Notes: generated by a model not told the origin, from the letters alone. A stretch of 64,000 bases of DNA from Serratia sp. M24T3 (GCF_000257645.1 NZ_AJHJ01000007.1:124001-188000), one strand, 5' to 3'; counted from the stretch's first letter, positions 17,014 to 26,451 are shown. Numbers and translations: made by a program.

Positions 17014-18174
17014 TTACTTCGGCGATATCTTTAACAGCTTGCCGTTGCTTTCATCAGTCAATACATACAGATAGCCATCCGGCCCAACCTGTACCTCACG
17101 GATACGCAGCCCCAAACCTTCGAGCATCCTGTTCTCTCCCATGACTTTTTTGTCTTTCACATCCAGCTGGATAAGCGTGGTTTCTTTCAATGCGCCAACA
17201 AACAGCGAGTTCTGCCACTGTGGGAATTTGCTGCTGTTATAGAAGGCCATGCCGCTGACCGCAGGCGAGATACGCCAGTAGTAAACAGGATCTTCCATGC
17301 CTGGCAAATGTGAGCCTTTGGCTTCCGGGATTGGCATGCCGGAATAGTCGATGCCGAAAGTTGCGACCGGCCAGCCGTAGTTTTTGCCCGCTGCCAGGAT
17401 ATTAACCTCATCACCCCCACGCGGACCGTGCTCGGTTTCCCACAGATCTTTGGTCCAGGGATTGTAGGCTAAAGCCTGTGGATTTCGGTTGCCGTAAGTA
17501 AAGATCTCGGGGCGCGCGCCCTTTAATTTCACGAAAGGATTATCGGCAGGAATGCCGCCCTCTGGCGTCAGGCGAATCACCTTGCCGCGCAGCGAGTCGA
17601 GCTGCTGCGCTTGAATGCGCTGATTATTATCGCCGAGTGACATTAGAATATTGCCATTCGGATCAAACACTAACCGCCCGCCGAGGTTGACACCGCTTTC
17701 CAGCGCCGGTTGTTCAACGAAAATCGTTTTAAAATTTTCAAGATGCAGCCCGTCAGCGGAAAGCGTGCCATAACCTAGTTCGGCGTGCGGCTCTCCCTTG
17801 TCATCCTTGGCTGCAAAGCTTAAATAAACGCGCCGACTTTTCGCAAAATCCGGTGCCAGCCGCACATCCCACAACCCGGCCTGCGCTTCTAACCACACTG
17901 CGGGTACGCCGGTAATCGCCGCAGACAACGGTTTGCCCGGCTGCCAAAGGCGCAGATTACCGCTGCGCTCGGTGATTAGCGCGCCCTGATTATCAGGCAG
18001 AAAGGCCAGCGACCACGGATGATTGAGCCCGGTTAGCTCAGTATGAACATTTACTGCAACTTTTGGCACTGGCTTACTGGCAGGCTGAGCAATAGCCAGC
18101 GTGGGTATTGCCAGCGCGCCCGCCAGCAGCAGGAGTTGCCAGGGACTTTTGGATTGCTTGAGCGATGACGGCAT
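17014..18174 (-). CDS. yliI: PQQ-dependent aldose sugar dehydrogenase YliI
   Basis: About 386 residues from the ATG at 18174, which has AGGA about eight bases upstream. A signal peptide (hydrophobic LLLLAGALAIPTLAIA) exports it to the periplasm. The mature part is a six-bladed beta-propeller of the soluble glucose dehydrogenase type with the conserved GHPWS-like segment (GLNHPWSLAFLPD), GNRNPQALAYNP, WETEHGPRGGDEVN and NYGWP elements that bind PQQ and calcium. E. coli YliI (Asd) oxidises aldoses with externally supplied PQQ. The gene lies near dacC in E. coli too. Confidence 0.92.
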   Translation of the reverse strand: MPSSLKQSKSPWQLLLLAGALAIPTLAIAQPASKPVPKVAVNVHTELTGLNHPWSLAFLPDNQGALITERSGNLRLWQPGKPLSAAITGVPAVWLEAQAGLWDVRLAPDFAKSRRVYLSFAAKDDKGEPHAELGYGTLSADGLHLENFKTIFVEQPALESGVNLGGRLVFDPNGNILMSLGDNNQRIQAQQLDSLRGKVIRLTPEGGIPADNPFVKLKGARPEIFTYGNRNPQALAYNPWTKDLWETEHGPRGGDEVNILAAGKNYGWPVATFGIDYSGMPIPEAKGSHLPGMEDPVYYWRISPAVSGMAFYNSSKFPQWQNSLFVGALKETTLIQLDVKDKKVMGENRMLEGLGLRIREVQVGPDGYLYVLTDESNGKLLKISPK

Positions 18175-18358
18175 AAGTGGAGGTCCTTTTCTGTCCAATA
18201 AAGTCTCATTTTAGACCAGTACTTTCCGCTAAATGTATAGGTTCTGTAAAGGTGCCAATCCCTAACTGCCTGAAAATTGAAGGCTCGCGAATAGATTGCG
18301 GACGTTTTTAGTCTGCCCGCTCATCTTCACGATACGTGGGCTTTTATATTAGAGCCCC

Positions 18359-18841
18359 TTAGCGTCCGGCAAAAGAGACTAAAGCTTCACCGTCAAGGCG
18401 GTAGCGCACCCACTCATCCATTGGCTTGGCCCCTATGCCGAGATAAAAATCAATCGCCGGTTTATTCCAGTCGAGCACGCTCCACTCGAGGCGAGCACAG
18501 CGGCGTTCAACCGCCAGTTGTGCAATTTTCTGTATCATCGCCTTGCCCGCCCCCAGCCCACGAGAATCCGGCGAGACGTACAAGTCTTCCAAATAGATAC
18601 CGTTGCGGCCCATCCAGGTGGAATAGCTGGTAAAGAACACCGCGTAACCCACTGCTTTACCTGCGACTTCACAAATCAGCGCTTCCGTCACACTGCCTTC
18701 GCCAAACAGCGTTTCGAGGATCTCCCGAGGGTTGGTTTTAACTTCTACCAACGCTTTTTCATATACGGCAAGTTCAACAATCATGTCGAAGATGGCCTGT
18801 GCATCATCGGCCACGGCGGAGCGGATTTTAAAACTCGTCAT
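18359..18841 (-). CDS. GNAT-family N-acetyltransferase
   Basis: 160 residues with the acetyl-CoA-binding motif A near YLEDLYVSPDSRGLGAGKAM and a C-terminal motif B region LEWSVLDWNKPAIDFYLGIG. The DW-N-AI-FY pattern and IYLEDLYV strand are typical of the diamine/thialysine acetyltransferase branch (SSAT-like), so a polyamine-like acceptor is plausible but not shown. A GGACAG sequence precedes the ATG. It is divergent from a LysR gene 96 bases away. Confidence 0.88.
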   Translation of the reverse strand: MTSFKIRSAVADDAQAIFDMIVELAVYEKALVEVKTNPREILETLFGEGSVTEALICEVAGKAVGYAVFFTSYSTWMGRNGIYLEDLYVSPDSRGLGAGKAMIQKIAQLAVERRCARLEWSVLDWNKPAIDFYLGIGAKPMDEWVRYRLDGEALVSFAGR

Positions 18842-18937
18842 TGTTTCTGTCCCTGTTTCTGTTTACTTGAATGCCAATAGCATAAACTCTGTTCACTGTT
18901 GAAATAAGTGCAATATCATCAATGGAAGTTGAATATT

Positions 18938-19855
18938 ATGCATTCTACCCTGCGCCGACTCGATCTTAATTTGCTGCTGGCATTCGATGCTGTTTACCGC
19001 CATCAGTCCGTTACTCTTGCCGCGGATGAATTGGCGATGAGCACCTCGGCGCTGTGCCACGCCCTGACCCGCTTACGAGGCGCGTTAAACGATCCGCTAT
19101 TTTTCCGTGAGGGGAATCAAATGCGGCCCAGTGTTTATGCCAGTCAACTTGCACAACCCGTGGCAGAATCACTGCGGCAGCTAAACGATCACCTGAAACC
19201 TAAACCTCTGTTTGACCCCCTGCAGAGCAAAGTTTGCTTTAAGGTGGCCATTACCGATTACACAGCATTCTGTATTTTCCCGATTCTGATGGCGCATTTG
19301 CAGCACAGCGCGCCCGGCGTACAGTTTGAATTACAATATTCAGCACAAAAACTGGCCATCAATGAATTACTCGCCGGTCATCTTGATTTTGCTCTTGGGT
19401 TCAGCGATCCCGACGAGAAAGGGCCTGATGAAATTCATGAAATTAGCTGGCTGGAAGACAACTATATTGCCTTGAGTGGCAAAAATACTGAAACACTGTC
19501 AATGCAGGACTATCTCGCCGCACGGCATTTAGTGGTCACGCCCTGGAATGAAACTATGGGGGTCATTGACTATCAACTGCAGAAAATGGGGCTTGCGCGG
19601 CACATCGCCATGAAAACTCCGTCTATGCTCAGTGCTCCGTTTATCATTGCACAAAGCGATTTATTGATGACTATTCCCCGTTTCGCAGCACAAAAGTTTA
19701 CTGACTTGCTTGAGGTAAGAATTCATCCGATTCCTTTTTATGTGCCGACATACCGGGTAAAAATATACAGTCATCGTTTTAGCGGTAAGCGTGAAGCCAA
19801 TCAGTGGCTACAAAATGTTTTGACGCTGCTCTCTCCCTCGTTGACCCGGCCGTGA
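18938..19855 (+). CDS. LysR-family transcriptional regulator
   Basis: 305 residues from the ATG at 18938 (GGAAG nine bases upstream); an in-frame GTG ten codons earlier is less likely. The N-terminus MHSTLRRLDLNLLLAFDAVY with HTH MSTSALCHALTRLRGALNDPLF belongs to the NodD/LeuO-like branch of LysR proteins, which often act on neighbouring genes. Neighbours are a GNAT gene (divergent) and yohJK (same direction, 96 bases downstream), either of which might be a target. Effector unknown. Confidence 0.9.
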   Translation: MHSTLRRLDLNLLLAFDAVYRHQSVTLAADELAMSTSALCHALTRLRGALNDPLFFREGNQMRPSVYASQLAQPVAESLRQLNDHLKPKPLFDPLQSKVCFKVAITDYTAFCIFPILMAHLQHSAPGVQFELQYSAQKLAINELLAGHLDFALGFSDPDEKGPDEIHEISWLEDNYIALSGKNTETLSMQDYLAARHLVVTPWNETMGVIDYQLQKMGLARHIAMKTPSMLSAPFIIAQSDLLMTIPRFAAQKFTDLLEVRIHPIPFYVPTYRVKIYSHRFSGKREANQWLQNVLTLLSPSLTRP

Positions 19856-19876
19856 TAAATTTTTAGAAACTCTCAA

Positions 19877-19892
19877 TGTGATGCAGATCACA
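19877..19892 (+). promoter_or_regulatory. CRP binding site upstream of yohJ
   Basis: TGTGATGCAGATCACA is a perfect TGTGA-N6-TCACA dyad, matching the CRP consensus core. It lies about 60 bases before the yohJ ATG, a position compatible with activation. The strength of the match makes cAMP-CRP control of yohJK likely. Confidence 0.85.
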
Positions 19893-19951
19893 CTAGCGAC
19901 AAAGAAAATTTAATTGTATGATGAATGAATATTTAGACTAGGGTAAAGGCC

Positions 19952-20350
19952 ATGAGAACTGCACTATCACTACCGATTCAATATATACGGGCATTTGTGC
20001 TGATATATGCCTGCTTATATGCTGGGAACGCGATTTCCGCCCTGCTACCACTGACCATTCCTGGCAGCATTATCGGCATGCTTATCCTGTTCACCCTGCT
20101 TTCAACGCAAATCCTGCCTTATCAATGGATCAAGCCAGGCTGTAGCGTGTTAATCCGCTACATGGCTCTGCTGTTTGTGCCTATTGGCGTTGGAGTGATG
20201 AACTATTACGATCAGCTGCGCACCCAGTTTGGTCCATTGCTGGTTTCATGTGTAGTCAGCACGTTGATTGTTTTAGTGGTGGTGGCATTTTCTTCTCACC
20301 TCATTCACGGCGAGCGACCGGTAGCGGGTAAAGCGGAGGATGAACAATGA
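19952..20350 (+). CDS. yohJ: CidA/LrgA-family membrane protein YohJ
   Basis: 132 residues with four predicted membrane segments, the same length as E. coli YohJ. Family segments include [30 protein letters not shown] and [21 protein letters not shown]. CidA/LrgA proteins are holin-like and have been linked to murein hydrolase control and, more recently, to small-molecule transport with their CidB/LrgB partners. It overlaps yohK by four bases (ATGA). A CRP site lies upstream. Unlike E. coli, cdd is not found downstream. Confidence 0.94.
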   Translation: MRTALSLPIQYIRAFVLIYACLYAGNAISALLPLTIPGSIIGMLILFTLLSTQILPYQWIKPGCSVLIRYMALLFVPIGVGVMNYYDQLRTQFGPLLVSCVVSTLIVLVVVAFSSHLIHGERPVAGKAEDEQ

Positions 20351-21039
20351 GTCAGATCTGGTGGTCCCTGCCGTTAACCCTGCTGGTTTACTTCGCCACC
20401 CGTAGGCTGGCAATCAAGCTACGTATGCCGCTGCTTAACCCTTTGCTGATGTCGATGGTAATCATTATTCCTTTACTGCTGGTCACTCACATTCCGTATG
20501 CGCGCTATTTTGCCGGCAGTAAGATTCTGAATGACCTGTTACAACCGGCGGTGGTTGCACTGGCTTTTCCACTGTACGAACAGCTGCACCAGATCCGCGC
20601 GCGCTGGAAATCCATCATCAGCATCTGCTTTATCGGCAGTGTGGTAGCGATGACCACAGGCACGGCGATCGCTTTATGGATGGGCGCAACGCCGCAAATT
20701 GCCGCCTCGGTCCTGCCTAAATCAGTGACAACGCCCATTGCCATGGCCGCCGCGCAGTCGATTAACGGGATTCCGGCGATAAGCGCGGTATGTGTGATTT
20801 TCGTTGGTATTCTCGGTGCGGTGTTTGGCCATAGCATTCTGAATTTACTAAAGATAACCACCAAAGCCTCACGAGGGTTGGCAATGGGCAACGCCTCGCA
20901 CGCTTTGGGAACCGCTCGCTGTGCCGAGGTCGATTATCAGGAAGGCGCGTACAGCTCTCTGGCGCTGGTGATTTGCGGCATTATTACTTCGCTGCTGGCC
21001 CCGTTCCTGTTTCCTATCCTGTTAAAACTGTTTGGTTAA
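20347..21039 (+). CDS. yohK: CidB/LrgB-family membrane protein YohK
   Basis: 230 residues (E. coli 231) with multiple membrane segments. It shows the LrgB-family segments [36 protein letters not shown] and [20 protein letters not shown]. It forms the second half of the CidA/B-type pair with YohJ and is translationally coupled to it. In related systems the pair moves pyruvate or related acids across the inner membrane; for YohJK itself the role is less certain. Confidence 0.94.
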   Translation: MSQIWWSLPLTLLVYFATRRLAIKLRMPLLNPLLMSMVIIIPLLLVTHIPYARYFAGSKILNDLLQPAVVALAFPLYEQLHQIRARWKSIISICFIGSVVAMTTGTAIALWMGATPQIAASVLPKSVTTPIAMAAAQSINGIPAISAVCVIFVGILGAVFGHSILNLLKITTKASRGLAMGNASHALGTARCAEVDYQEGAYSSLALVICGIITSLLAPFLFPILLKLFG

Positions 21040-21051
21040 TCCTTTATTTAC

Positions 21052-21070
21052 TGCGGCAGGGATTGCCGCA
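21052..21070 (+). terminator. Possible terminator hairpin after yohK
   Basis: Perfect TGCGGCA/TGCCGCA stem with a five-base loop, 12 bases after the yohK stop. Only a weak T-rich stretch follows (CCATTTTC), so termination is uncertain. Confidence 0.45.
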
Positions 21071-21282
21071 CCATTTTCAGTCATTGGGACCCGCCGACAC
21101 CCGCCCTGATGGATCATTTTAGTTCAACGCTTTAACCTCGCCCATTCTCACGCCGCGCTCCACCAGCCAACCGCTCCCTGTTTTCATAAATTTTAATATT
21201 GATAAAATTTTGGCCTCTTTATTGCTTGGTAGATTGCCCTGTATATACAAGCTACTTTCTCCAGCCAATAAGGATTATTGCC

Positions 21283-22740
21283 ATGCAGCCTACCTCCTCG
21301 CCAGAATCTCAAGATTCAGTTGATGCTTTGCTCAAGCAAACTTGGGCACTGATCGATGAAAAGAAAGGCATCTTCTGGGACCTCAGCGATCGTATCTGGG
21401 AAACGCCTGAGGTTAACTATACCGAATTCAAATCTTCAAAAGCGCATTTGGAACTGTTGAAACAGCAGGGATTTCGCGTCACCGAAGGCGTGGCAGACTT
21501 ACCCACGGCGATGATGGGGGAAGCAGGCGCAGGCGGTCCGATAATTGCCATTCTGGGGGAATATGATGCCTTGCCGGGGCTGAGCCAGCAGGCCGATGTT
21601 GCTGAACCTTTGCCTCTGCAAGACGGCGCCAACGGTCACGGCTGCGGCCACAATATGCTGGGTTCTTCTGCGCTGCTGGCAGCGACCGCAGTAAAAGATT
21701 ATCTCGAAGCCAGCGGGCTACCGGGCCGAGTCCGTTATTACGGCTGCCCGGCGGAGGAAGGCGGCTCCGCCAAAGGATTTATGGTGCGCGCCGGGTTGTT
21801 TGACGACGTTGATGTCGCCATCTGCTGGCACCCTGGCGCGTTTAACGGCGTGATGGATGCCAACTCGCTGGCCTGTAACGAGCTTAATTATCACTTTTCT
21901 GGCCGTGCTGCCCACGCAGCGGCGACACCGCATCTCGGTCGCAGCGCGCTGGATGCCGTGGAGCTGATGAACGTCGGCATCAACTATTTACGCGAACATA
22001 TGCCGACCAGCGCGCGCATTCACTATGCGATTACCGACAGCGGCGGTTTCTCGCCCAACGTGGTGCAAGCCAAAGCCACGGTGCGTTATCTGGTGCGCAC
22101 CCGCACCCTGCCTGAGCTGACCGAACTGCTTAAACGCGTCGATAAAGTCGCTCAGGGCGCTGCGCTGATGACCGAAACGACCATGAAGAGCAACGTCCTC
22201 TCCGGTGATGCCAATCTGATCGGCAACCGCGTGCTGGAAGAGCTGATGCAGTCTCATCTTGAACAGCTGGGTGGACCGGGTTTCGACGATGCCGATCGCG
22301 CTTACGCCGCGCGTTTTCAGCAGACTATGTCGCAAGAGGAAATCAGCAGCGCCTTCCAGCGCATGGGGCAAGAATATAAGCCGGGTGAGTTGCTGTGCGA
22401 CTACGTCGTGCCGCTGGATCGTCCTGAAAGCTCGATGATTGGCTCTACAGACGTCGGTTCTGTCAGCTGGGTCGTGCCGACCGTGCAATGTCGCAGCGCA
22501 ACCTACACCATTGGCACGCCGGGCCACTCGTGGCAGCTGGTAGCCCAGGGTAAATCCTCACTGGCGCACAAAGGACTGACCCACTCTGCCAAACTGATGG
22601 CCAGCACTGCCCTGAATCTGTTTACCCGGCCGGATCTGATTATCGCTGCGAAAGCCGAGCACGATCGCCGACTGGCCGGCACGCCGTTTGTAAATCCTAT
22701 TCCTGATGATGTACAGCCGCCGTTCCCCGGTAGCCATTGA
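21283..22740 (+). CDS. M20 amidohydrolase, AbgB-like
   Basis: 485 residues from the ATG at 21283 (AAGGA upstream). It resembles the AbgB subunit of p-aminobenzoyl-glutamate hydrolase (481 residues in E. coli): metal-binding DGANGHGCGHNMLGSSALLA, CPAEEGGSAKGFM, WHPGAFNGVM, and the lid SGRAAHAAATPHLGRSALDA. It hydrolyses an amide bond, probably of an N-acyl amino acid or similar. It begins the run amidohydrolase-permease-permease-binding protein, so its substrate is likely brought in by that ABC transporter. AbgA and the AbgT permease are absent, so the substrate may differ from p-aminobenzoyl-glutamate. Confidence 0.87.
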   Translation: MQPTSSPESQDSVDALLKQTWALIDEKKGIFWDLSDRIWETPEVNYTEFKSSKAHLELLKQQGFRVTEGVADLPTAMMGEAGAGGPIIAILGEYDALPGLSQQADVAEPLPLQDGANGHGCGHNMLGSSALLAATAVKDYLEASGLPGRVRYYGCPAEEGGSAKGFMVRAGLFDDVDVAICWHPGAFNGVMDANSLACNELNYHFSGRAAHAAATPHLGRSALDAVELMNVGINYLREHMPTSARIHYAITDSGGFSPNVVQAKATVRYLVRTRTLPELTELLKRVDKVAQGAALMTETTMKSNVLSGDANLIGNRVLEELMQSHLEQLGGPGFDDADRAYAARFQQTMSQEEISSAFQRMGQEYKPGELLCDYVVPLDRPESSMIGSTDVGSVSWVVPTVQCRSATYTIGTPGHSWQLVAQGKSSLAHKGLTHSAKLMASTALNLFTRPDLIIAAKAEHDRRLAGTPFVNPIPDDVQPPFPGSH

Positions 22741-22768
22741 TTGCGCCCCGACTGACAAGGAATAAGAA

Positions 22769-23485
22769 ATGGGTAATCTGGGATTTTTTGAGACGCTGAG
22801 CTTTGGCCCCGGAGGTTGGGGGCCGATGCTGTTATCCGGTGCGCTAATGACCGTTGCCCTTTCGCTGTCCGGCTTTTTACTGGCTGCGGTGATTGGCGGA
22901 GTATTTTCGTGGGCAAAAATCAGTGGCAATCGGCCAGTGCGTTATTTCGCCGATGCCTACACCACGGTAGTTCGCGGCATCCCCGACCTGCTGATTATCT
23001 ATCTGCTGTACTTTGGCGGCAGTCAGATCCTGACCAGCCTCGGCAAGCTGTTTGGTGAAGGGCAGTTTATTAGCTTCCCCGGTTTTCTGGCCGGTATGTT
23101 AGCCGTGGGAATTGCCGCCGGAGCGCAGCAGACGGAAGTATTTCGCGGCGCTTTCTATGCCATCGCGCCCGGGGAGCTCGAAGCTGCCAAAGCCTTTGGC
23201 ATGAGTCCGTGGGTGCGCATTCACCGCATCATTATTCCCCTGCTGCTGCGTCACGCGCTGCCAGGCATGGGCAATGTCTGGCAGTTGGTGCTAAAAGCCG
23301 CAGCGCTGGTGTCGGTGACCGGTCTGGCCGAACTGATGAACAAAGCGCAAACCGGCGCCGGGTCTACCGGTAAGCCGTTTGACTTTTACTGTGCCGCCGC
23401 GCTGCTGTATCTGGTGATCTCGGCCTTTTCCGGCTGGTCGCTGCGTCGAGCGGAAGTACATTATTCTCGCGGGGTTAAACGCTGA
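22769..23485 (+). CDS. Amino-acid-type ABC transporter permease (HisQ/ArtQ-like)
   Basis: 238 residues with about five membrane segments. The polar-amino-acid permease family pattern is present: TVVRGIPDLLIIYLLYFG and the EAA loop ELEAAKAFGMSPWVRIHRIIIP that contacts the ATPase. Start ATG has AAGGA eight bases upstream. It follows the AbgB-like gene by 28 bases and overlaps the next permease gene (TGATG), so the two permeases form a heterodimer. No ATPase is encoded in this run. Confidence 0.91.
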   Translation: MGNLGFFETLSFGPGGWGPMLLSGALMTVALSLSGFLLAAVIGGVFSWAKISGNRPVRYFADAYTTVVRGIPDLLIIYLLYFGGSQILTSLGKLFGEGQFISFPGFLAGMLAVGIAAGAQQTEVFRGAFYAIAPGELEAAKAFGMSPWVRIHRIIIPLLLRHALPGMGNVWQLVLKAAALVSVTGLAELMNKAQTGAGSTGKPFDFYCAAALLYLVISAFSGWSLRRAEVHYSRGVKR

Positions 23486-24210
23486 TGGATTTTCCATTCC
23501 TGTGGGACACCTTGCTACAACTGCTGCCCGGTATTCCCCTGACGCTGCAACTGACTTTTTACTCGATAGTGATGGGCTTTTGTCTGGCACTGCTACTGGC
23601 TTTTGCCCGCCTCTCGCCCTATCGCTGGCTCAGCGAGCCCGCGCGCTGCTACGTGTTCTGTTTTCGCGGCACGCCATTGCTGGTACAGCTATTTTTGATT
23701 TACTACGGGCTGGGTCAATTCGAAAGCGTTCGCCACAGTTTTTTATGGCCAATACTGCGTGAGCCCTACGGCTGCGCGCTGCTATCACTGTCTTTGTGTA
23801 CTGCGGCCTACGGCAGCGAAATTCTGCGCGGCGGCCTGCTTGCTGTTCCGCACGGAGCCATCGAAGCGGCCCGGGCCTGTGGTATGTCGCGCCTGTTAAT
23901 GGTGAGGCGAATTATTTTTCCCATTGCCATCCGTCAAGCGTTACCGGCCTACGGCAACGAGCTGATTTCTATGGTTCAGTCCACGTCGCTGTGCTCAATC
24001 ATCACCCTGATGGATATCACCGGCATTGCCGCGCAGATAATTTCCGACACCTATCGCGCGCTGGAAGTGTTTTTGGTGACTGGCCTGATTTATCTGCTGA
24101 TCAATTTGGTGATAAGCCGCCTGGTGATGCTGGTCGAGTACCGCCTCACTCCCCATTTACGCGCTCCGGTGACCCGCACGGTAAAAAAGCCGTTGGGTGA
24201 GGTGCATTAA
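23485..24210 (+). CDS. Amino-acid-type ABC transporter permease (HisM/ArtM-like)
   Basis: 241 residues with about five membrane segments. Family features are FCFRGTPLLVQLFLIYYGL and an EAA loop AIEAARACGMSRLLMVRRIIFP, followed by the ALPAYGNELISMVQSTSLCS segment typical of HisM. It is translationally coupled to the preceding permease by a one-base overlap. With the binding protein encoded next, this forms the membrane core of a HisJQMP-type importer; its ATPase is probably the orphan one at 30289-31068. Confidence 0.91.
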   Translation: MDFPFLWDTLLQLLPGIPLTLQLTFYSIVMGFCLALLLAFARLSPYRWLSEPARCYVFCFRGTPLLVQLFLIYYGLGQFESVRHSFLWPILREPYGCALLSLSLCTAAYGSEILRGGLLAVPHGAIEAARACGMSRLLMVRRIIFPIAIRQALPAYGNELISMVQSTSLCSIITLMDITGIAAQIISDTYRALEVFLVTGLIYLLINLVISRLVMLVEYRLTPHLRAPVTRTVKKPLGEVH

Positions 24211-24287
24211 TCAATCCATTTTTTCGTGCCCAATGGCACAACATCCAGCGGTTATTTAATCAATGCTATAAAAAGAGGTTATAAAAC

Positions 24288-25145
24288 ATGAAATTGGCAA
24301 GACTGGTCAGTGCATTGTGTTTAGCGGCAACGCTGTCTGTGAGTTTTAGCAGCCACGCGGAAGAAGGAAAAAAATGGACCGTAGTAAAAATTGCCACCGA
24401 GGGGGCTTTCCGCCCGTTTAACTTCACTAAACCTGACGGCACACTGGACGGCTTCGAAATCGATTTATACAAGGTTTTGTGCCAGAAAATGAACGTCAAA
24501 TGTGAAATTGTGGTGCAGCCGTTTGCCGGGATCATTCCAGCCCTCAACGCCGGTAAGTTTGACGCCATTATTGACGGCCTATCAGCCACTGACGCCCGTA
24601 AAAAAATCATCGATTTCTCGATCCCCTACAGCAATGCAGGACAGACTTTTGCGGTGCTGAAAGACAGCCCGCTGGCCAAAATGCCAGACCTCGGCAAGCG
24701 TTTCTCATTGACCACCGATGAAGCCGGAGCCGAAGCCGAAGTGGCAAAAATCGCACCGCTGCTGAAAGGGAAAATTGTCGGTGTGCAAGGCTCGTCAATT
24801 GGCGAACAGTTCCTGCAAAAATATATGAAAGGTATAGTGACGATCCGCCAGTATAAAACCACTGAGGAGCACGATCTGGACCTTAAATCAGGCCGCGTAG
24901 ATATGGTCTTTGCCTCGGCAACCTATTTGACCGGCGCGAAAGCCAAGCCCGGGAACGAGGATATCCAGCTGGCTGGACCGCAGTTTATTGGCGGGCTGCT
25001 CGGCTCGGGTTCCGCAGTGGGTATCCGCAAGAGCGATCCTGAGTTGAAGAAGATGTTTGACGACGCCATCATGCAAACCAAGCAAGACGGCACGCTGAAA
25101 AAGCTGGCTCTGAAATGGTTCGGTACAGATACCGTTCCACATTAA
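24288..25145 (+). CDS. Periplasmic amino-acid-type binding protein
   Basis: 285 residues of the SBP_bac_3 (HisJ/ArgT-like) family. It has a signal peptide (about 1-24, ending SSHA) and the typical core IATEGAFRPFNFTKPDGTLDGFEIDLYKVLCQKMNVKCE, with LSATDARKKIIDFSIPYSNAGQ in the hinge and a C-terminal MQTKQDGTLKKLALKWFG. It captures the substrate for the two permeases upstream. Acidic residues D58 and E61 in the DLYK/GFEID region fit amino-acid binding, but the ligand cannot be named. Confidence 0.9.
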   Translation: MKLARLVSALCLAATLSVSFSSHAEEGKKWTVVKIATEGAFRPFNFTKPDGTLDGFEIDLYKVLCQKMNVKCEIVVQPFAGIIPALNAGKFDAIIDGLSATDARKKIIDFSIPYSNAGQTFAVLKDSPLAKMPDLGKRFSLTTDEAGAEAEVAKIAPLLKGKIVGVQGSSIGEQFLQKYMKGIVTIRQYKTTEEHDLDLKSGRVDMVFASATYLTGAKAKPGNEDIQLAGPQFIGGLLGSGSAVGIRKSDPELKKMFDDAIMQTKQDGTLKKLALKWFGTDTVPH

Positions 25146-25153
25146 CCTGCCTT

Positions 25154-25179
25154 AAACCCTCTCCCCATGGCGAGGGTTT
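25154..25179 (+). terminator. Possible terminator after the first ABC operon
   Basis: AAACCCTC (25154-25161) pairs with GAGGGTTT (25172-25179) around a ten-base loop, just after the binding-protein stop and before the convergent lacI-type gene. The following T-content is modest. Confidence 0.5.
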
Positions 25180-25233
25180 ACCTTTGTTCCTGGACCTTTA
25201 TTCGGCCTGCATGAGAAGTCGCGAGTCGTGGAG

Positions 25234-26313
25234 CTAGCATCCCGGTGCCGAAACTGTTCCAATCGACTTTCTAGAAATAAACTCTGCGCCAAAGGCCGGC
25301 ATCGGGCCAGGCTCTTCGCCACGCAATTCACAGATCATTCTACGCGCCGCTTCTCTACCCATCTCGTAAACGGGCTGATCAATCACTGACAGCGGCGGCG
25401 TAACAATCTCGGTCCACGGGAAATTATCAAACATCACAAATGAAACATCCTGCGGCACCCGCAGCCCGCGATGACCCAACTCGCGTAACAGACTCATGGC
25501 GATCACACTGTCCGAGGCGATAATTGCGCTCGGCGGAACTGTTTCATTAAACAACTGCTCGATAATCCCCGCTATCGCCCGTTCGCTGCTGGCAGAACCG
25601 CGAATTAGCTCAGGAATAAACGGTAACGCCTGCTCGGCAAAAGCCAGCTCCATGCCCGCAACCCGCTGTGCTACCGGCGTCAGGCCCAGCTCGTCGGAAC
25701 AGGCAAAAGGCTTGCTGAAGGTCATGCTGGTAAGATAGGCAATACGGCGATGCCCTGCCGCCAGCAGCGCCAGCGTGGCCTGTTTCGCCGAGGCGGTAAA
25801 ATCAATGACGATGGCCTCAACGTCAAGATCAGGCACCGAACGGTCAAACAGTTTTAACACTCTGCCGTCGGCAACGATCTGCGCCAGATGCTGATTGTCA
25901 TTGGGAAGCGAGGAGCAAGGCGCAATGATCACACCATCGACCTGCTTATCGAGCATGACTCGCACCGCATCCTGCTCGACCGCCAGCGTTTCGTCGCTGT
26001 TGCTCAGCAGCAGGTGAAACCCCGCCTGCCTTGCCACGTCGGAGATGCCGCGCAGCGCCAGCCCAAAGTGCGGATTTTCGATATCACCGACAATCACCCC
26101 CAGCGTATTGGACTTGCCAGTATTCATGCTGCGCGCCAGCTCGTTGGGCCGATAAGCCAGCTTTTCTGCCGCAGCCATCACTCGAGTCAATACTTCTTCA
26201 CTGACCGAACCGTATCCCCCCAGCGCCCTTGCCGCCTGGGCTTTGGAGACCTGAGCTTCGCGGGCGACGTCCGCCACTGTCGGCGCTTTACTGCGCAAGT
26301 TGCCTGTTGTCAT
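25234..26313 (-). CDS. LacI-family transcriptional regulator
   Basis: 359 residues. N-terminal HTH TVADVAREAQVSKAQAARAL with the hinge YRPNELARSMNTGKSNTLGVI, followed by a periplasmic-binding-like effector domain (about 70-350) ending in DNFPWTEIVTPPLSVIDQPV and the regulator tail. It is divergent from the binding protein-permease-ATPase-oxidoreductase operon beginning at 26517. Two near-identical palindromes in the intervening region (26392-26405 and 26438-26451) are very likely its operators. Probably a repressor relieved by the imported compound or its product. Confidence 0.93.
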   Translation of the reverse strand: MTTGNLRSKAPTVADVAREAQVSKAQAARALGGYGSVSEEVLTRVMAAAEKLAYRPNELARSMNTGKSNTLGVIVGDIENPHFGLALRGISDVARQAGFHLLLSNSDETLAVEQDAVRVMLDKQVDGVIIAPCSSLPNDNQHLAQIVADGRVLKLFDRSVPDLDVEAIVIDFTASAKQATLALLAAGHRRIAYLTSMTFSKPFACSDELGLTPVAQRVAGMELAFAEQALPFIPELIRGSASSERAIAGIIEQLFNETVPPSAIIASDSVIAMSLLRELGHRGLRVPQDVSFVMFDNFPWTEIVTPPLSVIDQPVYEMGREAARRMICELRGEEPGPMPAFGAEFISRKSIGTVSAPGC

Positions 26314-26391
26314 AAGTTATTCGTATCACACCTTTGGTTAAGGGCAATTGACTGTCGGATAAAGCCGTTGCTAGTATCATCATAACTGATT

Positions 26392-26405
26392 TGAGACCGG
26401 TCTCA
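26392..26405. promoter_or_regulatory. LacI-type operator O1
   Basis: TGAGACCGGTCTCA is a perfect 14-base palindrome with a central CG, the usual form of LacI/GalR operators. It lies between the divergent lacI-type gene and the second ABC operon. Confidence 0.8.
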
Positions 26406-26437
26406 CAATGATTGAACTCACTAATCAGCACCTGCAT

Positions 26438-26451
26438 TGAGACCGGTATCT
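26438..26451. promoter_or_regulatory. LacI-type operator O2
   Basis: TGAGACCGGTATCT repeats the first operator with the right half slightly degenerate. Centres are 46 bases apart, so two dimers could bind the same promoter region. Confidence 0.72.
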
